Below, in pieces: positions 1 to 7,780 of a DNA stretch of 11,589 bases. The stretch comes from JBFWQM01 sp050249455 (lineage in GTDB: Bacteria > Pseudomonadota > Alphaproteobacteria > MPNO01 > VGEU01), in the NCBI GenBank assembly GCA_050249455.1, contig JBFWQM010000184.1:1-11589 (forward strand). Reading direction: 5' to 3'. A program made the position numbers and the translations under genes. The notes below the pieces were generated by a model. It was not told where the DNA came from and made no database searches. It saw only the letters and a list, made by a program, of their open reading frames with translations. Numbering within the stretch: position 1 is the first letter of the stretch; every line of letters starts with the position of its first letter.

Positions 1-164
1 CTTGTGCCACACCGCTCGATTCCCTTGCAAGCAACCCGCCCGAAACTATTCCGCGACCATTAACGGCTCGCATACTCGTGCGCCCGCACCAAATTGCCGC
101 GTTAATGGGACAAAAGCAGGGCAACCGGCCGCCCGCCGCTGCGACACGTCGGCACGCCGCCCGC
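1..164. other. Non-coding segment downstream of the J-protein gene, with an inverted repeat
   Basis: No credible gene is seen here; short open frames on both strands have no family resemblance. A perfect 9-bp inverted repeat, CCATTAACG (57-65) and CGTTAATGG (100-108), is separated by 34 bp. This AT-richer patch in a GC-rich context could be a regulatory site for a gene left of the window, or chance. Its TTAA cores recall part of a CtrA site, but the TTAA-N7-TTAA spacing is absent, so I do not call it one. Confidence 0.4.
111..134 (-). terminator. Weak candidate terminator after the J-protein gene
   Basis: Read on the minus strand, GGGC (134-131) can pair with GCCC (122-119) across an 8-nt GC-rich loop. 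TGC and then a four-T run (115-112) follow. It lies about 30 bp past the stop of the membrane J-protein gene, where the operon should end. The stem is only 4 bp, so this is a possible rather than convincing intrinsic terminator. Confidence 0.22.
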
Positions 165-896
165 TCATTCGCCCAGCAGCAGGTCCTTCGCCTGGTTGAT
201 CTTGGCGGCGAGGTAGGTGGAGCCGCCGTGGTCGGGATGGTTCTTCAGCATCAGGCGGCGGTGCGCCTCCTTGACCTCTTCCTTGCTGGCGCCCGGCGCG
301 ACGCCGAGGATCTCGCAGGCCTCCTCCGCCGTCATGCCGCCGGGCGGCGCCCGCCCGCCCCAGCGCGAGCCGGCGCCGCCGGCCTGGCCGCCGCCGGCCT
401 CGCCGCCCGCGCCGCGCCACTCGGCGCCGTGGATGCGCTCGATGTAGGTCTCCAGGATGGTCGCCGACTGCTCGTCCTCGACCCGCAGCTCGTGGAGCAG
501 CTGCAGGAGCTCCTCTAGCGACAGCTCTTCCAGCAGCCGGCCGCGGAAGCGGCCATCCAGGATGGTGCCGCGCAGCACGCCGGTGTCGTGATCCAGGCTC
601 ATGCGCAGATAGGGCGTCTCGATGTCGGAGGTCTGGCCGGGGCTGGGCCCGCGGAAGCCCTTGGCCATCCGCGCCAGCGCCCGCCAGCGCAGGAACAGCG
701 GCACCGCGGCGGCCACGATCCCGGTCAGCAGGCTGAGCCGGCCGACGGTGGCGAGGTAAAGCACGAAAAGGCAGACGACGACGATGCCGCCCCACTTCAG
801 GACGCGGATAACGACCTTGGGGTCCGCGTTGACGAGTCCGCGGACGATCAGGAACAGGCCGACGATGACAGCAATGCCGAGAATGAAATAGGGCAT
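165..896 (-). CDS. Membrane-anchored J-domain (DnaJ-like) co-chaperone, Pam18/TIM14-like
   Basis: This 243-residue protein has hydrophobic segments at about residues 3-20, 36-52 and 54-70. A charged cytosolic region follows, then a Gly/Ala-rich linker (about 160-187) and a C-terminal J domain (about 188-243). The J-domain hallmark HPD is at 220-222. J proteins stimulate the ATPase of Hsp70 (DnaK) through HPD; here the domain would sit at the inner membrane. The end, HPDHGGSTYLAAKINQAKD, is strikingly like mitochondrial Pam18/TIM14 (human DNAJC19, as I recall it: HPDKGGSPYIAAKINEAKD) and less like DnaJ itself. There is no G/F-rich region, zinc finger or client-binding C-terminal domain, so it is not DnaJ or CbpA. 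It is the last gene of a minus-strand set, 31 bp after the VWA-like gene. The Shine-Dalgarno is weak (GGCGGAAA), but the start is the first Met before the hydrophobic segment. J-domain identity is firm; the client is unknown. Confidence 0.88.
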   Translation of the reverse strand: MPYFILGIAVIVGLFLIVRGLVNADPKVVIRVLKWGGIVVVCLFVLYLATVGRLSLLTGIVAAAVPLFLRWRALARMAKGFRGPSPGQTSDIETPYLRMSLDHDTGVLRGTILDGRFRGRLLEELSLEELLQLLHELRVEDEQSATILETYIERIHGAEWRGAGGEAGGGQAGGAGSRWGGRAPPGGMTAEEACEILGVAPGASKEEVKEAHRRLMLKNHPDHGGSTYLAAKINQAKDLLLGE

Positions 897-927
897 CGGT
901 TTCCGCCCGACCGGTCAATCTTCCCGG

Positions 928-1629
928 CTAGCGCACCTGGCTGGTGAGCTGCCGTACCTGGCCGCCCGCCTTGCGGCCGAAATCCTCCAGCGCCATCCGT
1001 CCGCCGGCGGCATAGACCGCAACCGCCTTCAGGAGGTCGCGCAGCTGGCGCGCCGACGACGTATCGAAGCTGCAATAGGCGCCGTTGGTCAGCTTGGCGA
1101 TCTGCTTGAAGGCGCGCATCGCCATCGGCTCCTGGCCTTCCTGGAACATGAACGCCGGCACGCCGAGCACGCCGAGCTTGCCGGCGAGGTGGCACAAGAG
1201 ATCCACGTCCTCCTCCATGCAGTCGCCGACGAAGACGAGCGCGTTGACGCGCCGCTTCTCCGTCTCGCGGGTGGCGTGGCGCAGCACCTTCTCGATCTGG
1301 GTCTGCCCGCCGAGGCATTTCACCCCGGTCATCCGACGCACCAGGTCGCCCGCATTGTCGACCCACGAGCTCGACTTGCACTCGCCGAAGCCGCGGTAGA
1401 ACACCAGCTGCACCTCCAGCCCGCCGAGCGCCGCGGTCTCCTGGAACATCTCGCCCTGGAGCTGGCAGGCGCGGTCCCAGGTCGGCTCGCGGCTGGCGGT
1501 GGCGTCGAGCGCGAACATCAGCCGCCCCTTGCCGCCGGAAGTCTTCACCGACGGCGTGCTCGCCAGACGATCGAGGAACGCCTGGACGTCGGCGCTGTTG
1601 GACTTCGCAGGCAGCTTGTCGTCACTCAT
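928..1629 (-). CDS. VWA-like (von Willebrand factor A fold) protein of unknown role
   Basis: This 233-residue soluble protein shows a strand-rich pattern beginning RLMFALDATAS (36-46). D42-x-T44-x-S46 resembles the metal-ion-dependent adhesion site DxSxS, with Thr substituted at one position. T110 in GGQT and D136 in LVFVGD sit where the remaining metal ligands of a VWA fold are expected. Such domains usually bind protein partners through a divalent cation; no partner or enzymatic role can be read here. It has no signal peptide or membrane segment, so it is probably cytoplasmic. The frame stays open far upstream to 2268, but that part overlaps the molybdopterin gene antiphase. The ATG at 1629 is preferred: it opens a natural N terminus (MSDDKLPAKS), follows a GGGGA-type ribosome-binding sequence, and leaves a normal 41-bp gap to the upstream gene. 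It is likely co-transcribed with both neighbours. Confidence 0.78.
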   Translation of the reverse strand: MSDDKLPAKSNSADVQAFLDRLASTPSVKTSGGKGRLMFALDATASREPTWDRACQLQGEMFQETAALGGLEVQLVFYRGFGECKSSSWVDNAGDLVRRMTGVKCLGGQTQIEKVLRHATRETEKRRVNALVFVGDCMEEDVDLLCHLAGKLGVLGVPAFMFQEGQEPMAMRAFKQIAKLTNGAYCSFDTSSARQLRDLLKAVAVYAAGGRMALEDFGRKAGGQVRQLTSQVR

Positions 1630-1670
1630 GGCTCGGTCCCCATCCGGGTCGCAGGCCGTTGCACCGGTCT

Positions 1671-3725
1671 TCAGGCGGCGCACATCCAAATCGCCGTGTC
1701 GTGGAACGCCGCCCCGCCGGCCGGCGGCGCCGGGTCCGCCCCGGTCAGCAGGTTGATGCCGATACCTTCCTCGAACGCGGCGTTCGGCCACACGCTTTCC
1801 ACCACCACGACGCCGCGCTGCAGGCCGTCGAACGGCTCGACATGAACCACCAGGCTGCCGCGCCGGTTGCCGAGGCGCACGCGCACGCCGGCCGCGAGGC
1901 CCAGCGCCGCGCAGTCGTCGGGGTGAATCTTCGCCGTCGGGCGCCCTTCGCGGCGCTGCGACGTCGCGGTCTCGGTGAAGCTGGTGTTGAGGAAGTTGCG
2001 CGACGGCGCGGTGACCAGGCGGAACGGGTGCGCGTCGTCCGCCTCCTCGGTGATCGCCAGGTGATCGGGCAGCGCCGGCATCGCCGCAAAGTCGCGGCCC
2101 CACTTCGACCATTCGGGGGCGAAGCGGAAGCGGCCGTCGGCGTGGCCGAAGCCGGTCAGGAAGTGCGACGTCTCGAAATCGGGCTGCAGGTCGATCCACC
2201 GGCGGGCGCGCATTTCCGCCGCGTCGGGCAGGCCGGAGGCCTTCAGTGTCGCGTCGATGATCTCCCACGCGCTCATCGCGAAGCCAGGGTGGTCGGCGCC
2301 GAGCCGGGCGGCCAGCGCCGCGTTGACCACGTGGTTCGACCGCGCCTCCCCCGGCGGCTCGATCGCCTGCGGTCCGATGTGCAGGTGGCTGTGGCCGAGC
2401 GAGTAGTAGAGGTCGTCGTGCTCCAGGAACGTGGTGGCCGGCAGCACGATGTCGGCCATCGTCGCCGTCTCGGTCATGAACTGCTCGTGTACGGCGACGA
2501 ACAGGTCGTCGCGGCGGAAGCCGGCATGGACCGCACCCGAATCCGGCGCCACGGCCATCGGGTTGGTGTTCTGGATCAGCATCGCCGTCACCGGCGGACC
2601 GCCGGCCAGGGCGTCCGCATCGCCCGTCAGCACGGCGCCGAGCCGTGACATGTCGAGCAGGCGGACCGACCTGTCGAGCCGGTCGTTGCCGTCGATCAGC
2701 CGCCGGTCGAGCTTGTAGAGGTCAGTGTAGGACTGGCTGGCGCCGCCGCCCGGGTGCCGCCAGGCGCCGGTCACGGTCGGCAGGCAGGTGACGGCGTGGA
2801 CGTTCGCGGCGCCGTTGCGCGAGCGGGCGAAGCCGTAGCCGATGCGGACAAAGCTGCGCGGCGTGCGGCCGTAGAGCGCGGCGAAGTCCTCGATCGTCGC
2901 CGCCGGCAGGCCGGTGATCGCCGCCGCCCATTGCGGCGTGCGGTGGGCAAGATGCGCCTCCAGCCGCGCGGGGTCGTCGGCGTACTGCGCCATGTAGGCG
3001 CGGTCGGCATGGCCGTCGCGGAACAGCACGTGCATCATCGCGCAGGCGAGCGCGCCGTCGGTGCCTGGCCGCGGCATCACGTGCAGGTCGGCCTGCGCCG
3101 CCGTAGCAGTACGATAAGGGTCGACCACGACCAGGCGCGCCCCGCGCGCCTTCCGCGCGCGGGCGATGTGGTGCATCAGGTTGACCTGGGTATGCACCGG
3201 GTTGCAGCCCCAGATCACGACCAGGTCGCTGTCCGCCACCTCGCGGATGTCGGGACCGAATTTGTGGCCCACGGCCGCGCGCCAGCCGGCTTCGACAATC
3301 GACGAGCAGATCGTGTAGTGCTGCCGCGACCAGCCCATGACGTTGCGCAGCCGGTTCAGGCTTTCGCGCTGCACCAGCCCCATCGTGCCGGCGTAATGGT
3401 AGGGCCACACCGCCTCGCGGCCGTGGCAGGCGGCGGCCGCCCGGAAGCGATCGGCGATCTCATCGAGCGCTTCGTCCCACGAGATGGCCGCAAACCGGCC
3501 GCTGCCCTTCGGGCCGCTGCGGCGCAGCGGGACGGTCAGCCGGCCGGGGTGATGGACGCGCTCCGCATAGCGAGCGACCTTCGCGCACACGACGCCGGCG
3601 GTGTACGTATTGCCCTCGGCGCCGTGGATGACGCCGATCCGCCCGTCGGCCCGAACTTCCACGTCGAGCGCGCATGCGCTCGGGCAGTCGTGCGGACAGA
3701 CCGAATGGGCGAGGCCGCTACTCAT
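1671..3725 (-). CDS. Molybdopterin (bis-MGD) oxidoreductase, BisC/COG0243-type, cytoplasmic
   Basis: This 684-residue member of the DMSO reductase superfamily begins with a [4Fe-4S] motif: C10, C14, C18 and C47, the last followed by AK as is usual for the lysine near the cluster. Next come the molybdopterin-binding core (about 60-540) and a C-terminal cofactor-binding domain (about 560-684). The latter carries SRNFLNTSF and a VRVRLGNRRGSLVV-type strand region with VWPNAAFEEGIGIN near the end. C140-S141-S142 (HYTICSS) lies where the protein-derived Mo ligand is usually found, so Cys or Ser ligation is possible; I cannot decide. There is no Tat signal, the N terminus runs straight into the cluster motif, and no electron-transfer or membrane subunit is adjacent, so a soluble, self-contained enzyme is inferred. 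The substrate is unknown; formate dehydrogenase, nitrate reductase and biotin sulfoxide reductase belong to the same superfamily. It heads the set with the VWA-like and J-domain genes. The start at 3725 is the Met closest to the cluster motif, downstream of a good promoter. Confidence 0.9.
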   Translation of the reverse strand: MSSGLAHSVCPHDCPSACALDVEVRADGRIGVIHGAEGNTYTAGVVCAKVARYAERVHHPGRLTVPLRRSGPKGSGRFAAISWDEALDEIADRFRAAAACHGREAVWPYHYAGTMGLVQRESLNRLRNVMGWSRQHYTICSSIVEAGWRAAVGHKFGPDIREVADSDLVVIWGCNPVHTQVNLMHHIARARKARGARLVVVDPYRTATAAQADLHVMPRPGTDGALACAMMHVLFRDGHADRAYMAQYADDPARLEAHLAHRTPQWAAAITGLPAATIEDFAALYGRTPRSFVRIGYGFARSRNGAANVHAVTCLPTVTGAWRHPGGGASQSYTDLYKLDRRLIDGNDRLDRSVRLLDMSRLGAVLTGDADALAGGPPVTAMLIQNTNPMAVAPDSGAVHAGFRRDDLFVAVHEQFMTETATMADIVLPATTFLEHDDLYYSLGHSHLHIGPQAIEPPGEARSNHVVNAALAARLGADHPGFAMSAWEIIDATLKASGLPDAAEMRARRWIDLQPDFETSHFLTGFGHADGRFRFAPEWSKWGRDFAAMPALPDHLAITEEADDAHPFRLVTAPSRNFLNTSFTETATSQRREGRPTAKIHPDDCAALGLAAGVRVRLGNRRGSLVVHVEPFDGLQRGVVVVESVWPNAAFEEGIGINLLTGADPAPPAGGAAFHDTAIWMCAA

Positions 3726-3761
3726 TTCCGCGCCGCAGAACCTCGATGATACGCCCCAAAA

Positions 3762-3790
3762 ATTATAGGGCGTGGGCGCGCGCGAAACAA
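3762..3790 (-). promoter_or_regulatory. Candidate sigma-70 promoter of the molybdopterin oxidoreductase set, with overlapping operator-like repeat
   Basis: On the minus strand, TTGTTT (3790-3785) and a perfect TATAAT (3767-3762) are separated by exactly 17 bp. The expected start of transcription is near 3755, giving a leader of about 30 nt before the ATG at 3725. A 6-bp inverted repeat, ACGCCC (3751-3756) and GGGCGT (3768-3773), flanks the -10 box and could be a repressor site. A perfect TATAAT in such GC-rich DNA is unlikely by chance, but the -35 matches only three of six consensus bases. The gap also separates this set from the Gfo/Idh gene upstream. Confidence 0.55.
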
Positions 3791-3828
3791 TCAGGGGGCC
3801 GACGGGACGGCGCCGTGACGCAGCTTTG

Positions 3829-4797
3829 TCAGCCGACGGGCTCCGGCCGACCGCGCTCGGCCGACCTCACGATCGCCTCCAGCACCGCCGTCCCGTGCAC
3901 GATCTGATCGGGCGTGACGGCGAAGGCGCCCTTGCCCTCGGCGGCGGCGGCGAACGCCTCCATCTCGTCCTTCAGGGAATCGTTGGGGGGGAACGGCTTG
4001 TTCTCCTCCGCCCCGCCCACCATGCATTTGGTGAAGCCGGTGGCGCCGTGCACCTGGGCCCAGCCCTTGGTGCCGAGCACGCGCACGTGCCACAGGGTCG
4101 CCGAGTAGGCGACTGTGCCGAGATAGCCGGTCGAGCCGTCGGCAAAGCGCATGAACACCATCGTCGTGTCGTCGACATCGAACGGCATCGCCTGACGGTA
4201 GCTGCGGGCGTCGACCTCCGCCACGCTGCCCGAGATCGCCAGCATGGCGTCGATGCAGTGGATGCCGAGCGAGGTCATGCCGCCCGCGGGGCTTTCCGCG
4301 CGCGCGCCGCGCCACGCCTCGGCGTTGCCCGACAGGTCGGCGGAGAAGTTGGACTCGACGTGCAGGATGCGGCCGAGCTCGCCGGCCGTCACCATGCGCT
4401 TCAGCTCCTGGAAATTATGCATGTAGCGGCGGTTGTGGCCGATCGCCACCGCGCGGCCGGCTTCCGACACCGCCTTCACCGCGCGCTCGGCGCTGGTGCG
4501 CGACAGGGTGAACGGCTTTTCGCAGAACACGTGCTTCTTCGCCGCGGCGGCCGCGATGATCTGATCGAAATGCTGGGTATGTGGCGTCGCCAGCACGATC
4601 GCGTCGATCTTTGGATCGCGCAGCACCGCCTCATAGTCGCCGCCGAGCGCGATGGCCTTGTCGCGGCAGTAGTCCTCCGCCTTGGACAGGGTGCGGGTGA
4701 CGCCGTGCGTGAAGCGGATGCGGTCGGACTTGCCCTGCACCGAATCCACCAGCAGCCGGCCCCAGCGGCCCAGCCCGACGATCGCCGCGTTGATCAT
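3829..4797 (-). CDS. Gfo/Idh/MocA-family NAD(P)-dependent oxidoreductase
   Basis: This 322-residue protein starts with a Rossmann fold: AAIVGLGRWG has the dinucleotide motif GLGRWG at 8-13. The family signature EKP is at 93-95, where K94 is the usual catalytic lysine. H180 in GGMTSLGIHCID matches the conserved active-site histidine, but the Asp normally four residues before it is Ser176. The family mostly oxidises or reduces sugars, inositols and related hydroxy/keto compounds using NAD(P)(H); the substrate here is not evident. The start is well supported: GAGGGGAG lies just upstream of the ATG at 4797. It reads in the same direction as the aldehyde dehydrogenase, 150 bp downstream of it across a palindromic repeat. 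The two may be co-transcribed if that repeat is not a strong terminator. Soluble, cytoplasmic. Confidence 0.9.
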   Translation of the reverse strand: MINAAIVGLGRWGRLLVDSVQGKSDRIRFTHGVTRTLSKAEDYCRDKAIALGGDYEAVLRDPKIDAIVLATPHTQHFDQIIAAAAAKKHVFCEKPFTLSRTSAERAVKAVSEAGRAVAIGHNRRYMHNFQELKRMVTAGELGRILHVESNFSADLSGNAEAWRGARAESPAGGMTSLGIHCIDAMLAISGSVAEVDARSYRQAMPFDVDDTTMVFMRFADGSTGYLGTVAYSATLWHVRVLGTKGWAQVHGATGFTKCMVGGAEENKPFPPNDSLKDEMEAFAAAAEGKGAFAVTPDQIVHGTAVLEAIVRSAERGRPEPVG

Positions 4798-4839
4798 GCT
4801 CCCCTCTCCCTCGGACGGTGGCCGCTGCCCCGACCATAC

Positions 4840-4929
4840 GTAGGGGCGGGTCTCGAACCCGCCCTGTTTCTTGTTGTCTGCGCCTGCGCCGGGCCAAGCG
4901 CCGCGGGCGGGTCTGAGACCCGCCCCTAC
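4840..4929. repeat. Paired inverted palindromes, REP/BIME-like extragenic element
   Basis: Two 25-bp arms (4840-4864 and 4905-4929) are reverse complements of each other with two mismatches, separated by 40 bp. Each arm is also a hairpin. The left pairs GGGCGGGT (4844-4851) with ACCCGCCC (4857-4864) over CTCGA; the right pairs GGGCGGGTC (4905-4913) with GACCCGCCC (4917-4925) over TGA. Both ends read GTAGGGGCGGGTCT outward-in. This layout, two palindromic units head to head between genes, is that of a bacterial REP pair (BIME). Such elements are usually multicopy, depend on a REP-associated tyrosine transposase in trans, and can stall transcription or protect mRNA ends. No transposase gene is in the window and copy number cannot be judged here. 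Confidence 0.8.
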
Positions 4930-4944
4930 AAGCGGCTTCGCTTG
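4929..4944 (-). terminator. Small hairpin just after the aldehyde dehydrogenase stop
   Basis: On the minus strand, CAAGCG-AAGC-CGCTTG forms a perfect 6-bp stem with a 4-nt loop, three bases after the TAG stop codon (4950-4948). It abuts the right arm of the REP-like repeat. There is no U-rich tail, so it is not a classic intrinsic terminator. With the adjacent GC-rich palindromes it could slow polymerase or fix the mRNA 3' end. Confidence 0.3.
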
Positions 4945-4947
4945 CTG

Positions 4948-6468
<1,521 letters not shown>

Positions 6469-6502
6469 GCGCGCATCGTCCCTCTATGAGCGGTTGCGGC
6501 TA

Positions 6503-6531
6503 GGTATAGCGTGGCCGTTCCGGCCGGTCCA
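6503..6531 (-). promoter_or_regulatory. Candidate promoter of the aldehyde dehydrogenase gene with palindrome in the spacer
   Basis: On the minus strand, TGGACC (6531-6526, four of six consensus bases) lies 17 bp before TATACC (6508-6503, four of six). The start of transcription would be near 6496, leaving a leader of about 28 nt that contains the GAGGGA ribosome-binding site. The spacer holds a 5-3-5 palindrome, GGCCG-TTC-CGGCC (6513-6525), which could bind a regulator. No regulator gene is present, so this remains a guess. Confidence 0.35.
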
Positions 6532-6705
6532 CCTTCGCAGCCGCAGCAACGGCATGCAGGAAACGCGCGCGAGACCGCCGCGCCGCGCGCGCCGGGACGG
6601 TTTCGCCTTGCCGCTCGCCGCCGGCCTCTGTTAGGTGTCAAAGCCAACGATACAAGCGATCGACCGACGCCGCCGGAAGAAGCGGCGCGCCCGGTGAAAT
6701 ATGAC

Positions 6706-6711
6706 AGGGAG
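6706..6711 (+). promoter_or_regulatory. Ribosome-binding site that sets the start of the substrate-binding protein
   Basis: AGGGAG lies 7 nt before the ATG at 6719. An in-frame ATG at 6701 sits upstream of and overlaps this region, without a Shine-Dalgarno of its own. The site therefore favours 6719, which also places the Tat motif at the usual distance from the N terminus. Confidence 0.6.
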
Positions 6712-6718
6712 CCGTAAG

Positions 6719-7720
6719 ATGAAACGCAATATCAGCCGACGCAGCTTCATTTCGACCGTCGGCAAGGCCGGCGCCGCCGTCGGCGCCGCGTCGATCATCG
6801 GCGCGCCGGCGATCGTGCGCAGCCAGCAGCCGCTGAAGATCGTCACCGGCACGCTCGCCGGCGGCTGGACCGAGATATCGAACAAGTTGCTTCTGGAACG
6901 GAATTTCGGCGCCAAGCACGGGGTCGAGTTCTCGGTGTTCAACTCCTACCCGGTGCTCGGCAACTACTACGCCGACGTGACCAAGGGCACGCTCGAAGTC
7001 GGCATCGGGGCATGGGACGCCTTCGTGCGCATGTACGAGAAGGGCGTGCCGGTCCGCCTGGTCGCGGTGATCTCCACCGGCCAGATGTGCGGCTTCTTCG
7101 CCCGCGCCAACGGACCGAACACGCTTGCGGACCTGAAGGGCAAGACCCTGGCGGCGATGCAGGCGTCGGGCACCTACGCGATGACCAAGACCTGGATGAA
7201 GGAATTCGACGGCCTGGACGTCGAGAAGGACATGCAGGTCCAGAACGCCCCCAACCCGCCGGCCACCGTCACCCTGGTCGCCGGCGAGCGCGCCGACGCG
7301 GCGCTTTCCTGGGAGCACAGCCTGTCGGCCGGCCTGCACAAGGTGCCGGGATCGAAGATCTTCATGACGGTGGGCGAGTACTACAAGAAGCACACCAACC
7401 GCGAGATGCCGTTCTTCGCCATCTTCATGCGCGCCGACTGGATCGACAAGCAGCCCAAGGGCGCGGTGGAGCGGGTTGTCGCTTCCTTCGACGACCTGTT
7501 CAAGTGGGTTCACGGCAACGAGGCCGACTTCATCAAGCGTGCCGCCGAGCTCAAGATCGAGCCCGAGGTGATGAAGATGGCGCTCGGCTCCGGCCGCATG
7601 CGCTTCGACACCCGCCCGCTCGCGGTCGAGAAGAACCGCGAGGAGGTGCTGTTCGCCGCCAACCTGCTGACCAAGGCCGGGACGTTCGAGAAGAAGCTCG
7701 ACGACCGTTTCTTCGCATGA
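6719..7720 (+). CDS. ABC transporter substrate-binding protein, SsuA/NMT1-like, Tat-exported
   Basis: This 333-residue periplasmic binding protein starts with a twin-arginine signal: SRRSFI at 6-11, then a hydrophobic Ala/Gly stretch (17-33), with cleavage likely near residues 31-35. The mature part begins QPLKIVTGTLAGGW and has the features of the nitrate/sulfonate/taurine and thiamine-precursor binding family: VEVGIGAWD-like, LADLKGKTLA and ATVTLVAGERADAAL segments. The ligand is not deducible; family members bind small organic acids, sulfonates, pyrimidines and others. Tat export suggests the protein folds, perhaps with its ligand site formed, before crossing the membrane. It is first in a plus-strand operon with the permease 60 bp downstream, then the ATPase and two CoA enzymes. 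That context suggests the imported compound is catabolised by those enzymes. Confidence 0.87.
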   Translation: MKRNISRRSFISTVGKAGAAVGAASIIGAPAIVRSQQPLKIVTGTLAGGWTEISNKLLLERNFGAKHGVEFSVFNSYPVLGNYYADVTKGTLEVGIGAWDAFVRMYEKGVPVRLVAVISTGQMCGFFARANGPNTLADLKGKTLAAMQASGTYAMTKTWMKEFDGLDVEKDMQVQNAPNPPATVTLVAGERADAALSWEHSLSAGLHKVPGSKIFMTVGEYYKKHTNREMPFFAIFMRADWIDKQPKGAVERVVASFDDLFKWVHGNEADFIKRAAELKIEPEVMKMALGSGRMRFDTRPLAVEKNREEVLFAANLLTKAGTFEKKLDDRFFA

Positions 7721-7780
7721 CGGCGGTCGCCCGCCGCCGGACCGGGACCCGACCTTTGCCCCCTCTCGGCCGCGGGCGGC

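Larger units (their letters stand above)
6469..6718. other. Divergent intergenic region between aldehyde dehydrogenase and ABC importer operons
   Basis: This 250-bp stretch must hold the promoters for both directions. A plausible minus-strand promoter is annotated at 6503-6531. For the plus strand I see only weak -10-like sequence (TACAAG, 6651-6656) without a fitting -35. The 6550-6600 part is nearly pure G/C. No regulator gene, riboswitch-like fold or small gene is recognised. Confidence 0.5.

Noticed and set aside
46..918. A 290-codon minus-strand frame overlapping the J-protein gene
   Set aside because: Arg/Pro-rich shadow in another frame; the HPD motif and membrane segments are in the 165-896 frame.
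1630..2268. N-terminal extension of the VWA-like gene to 2268
   Set aside because: This part overlaps the molybdopterin oxidoreductase in another frame on the same strand and has Arg/Pro/Ala-rich shadow composition. The ATG at 1629 with a ribosome-binding sequence gives a normal protein.
3807..3816. Perfect palindrome ACGGCGCCGT between the Gfo/Idh stop and the molybdoenzyme promoter
   Set aside because: It is short, has no loop or T tract to act as a terminator, and such GC palindromes are expected by chance at this composition.
4840..4929. Insertion sequence or miniature transposon ends
   Set aside because: The arms are inverted repeats, but there is no flanking target duplication that I can see and no transposase; the hairpin-in-each-arm design fits a REP pair better.
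6601..6660. Plus-strand promoter for the importer operon (TTGCCG at 6608 or TACAAG at 6651)
   Set aside because: No pair with acceptable spacing has more than a weak match in both boxes. A promoter must be present, but I cannot place it.
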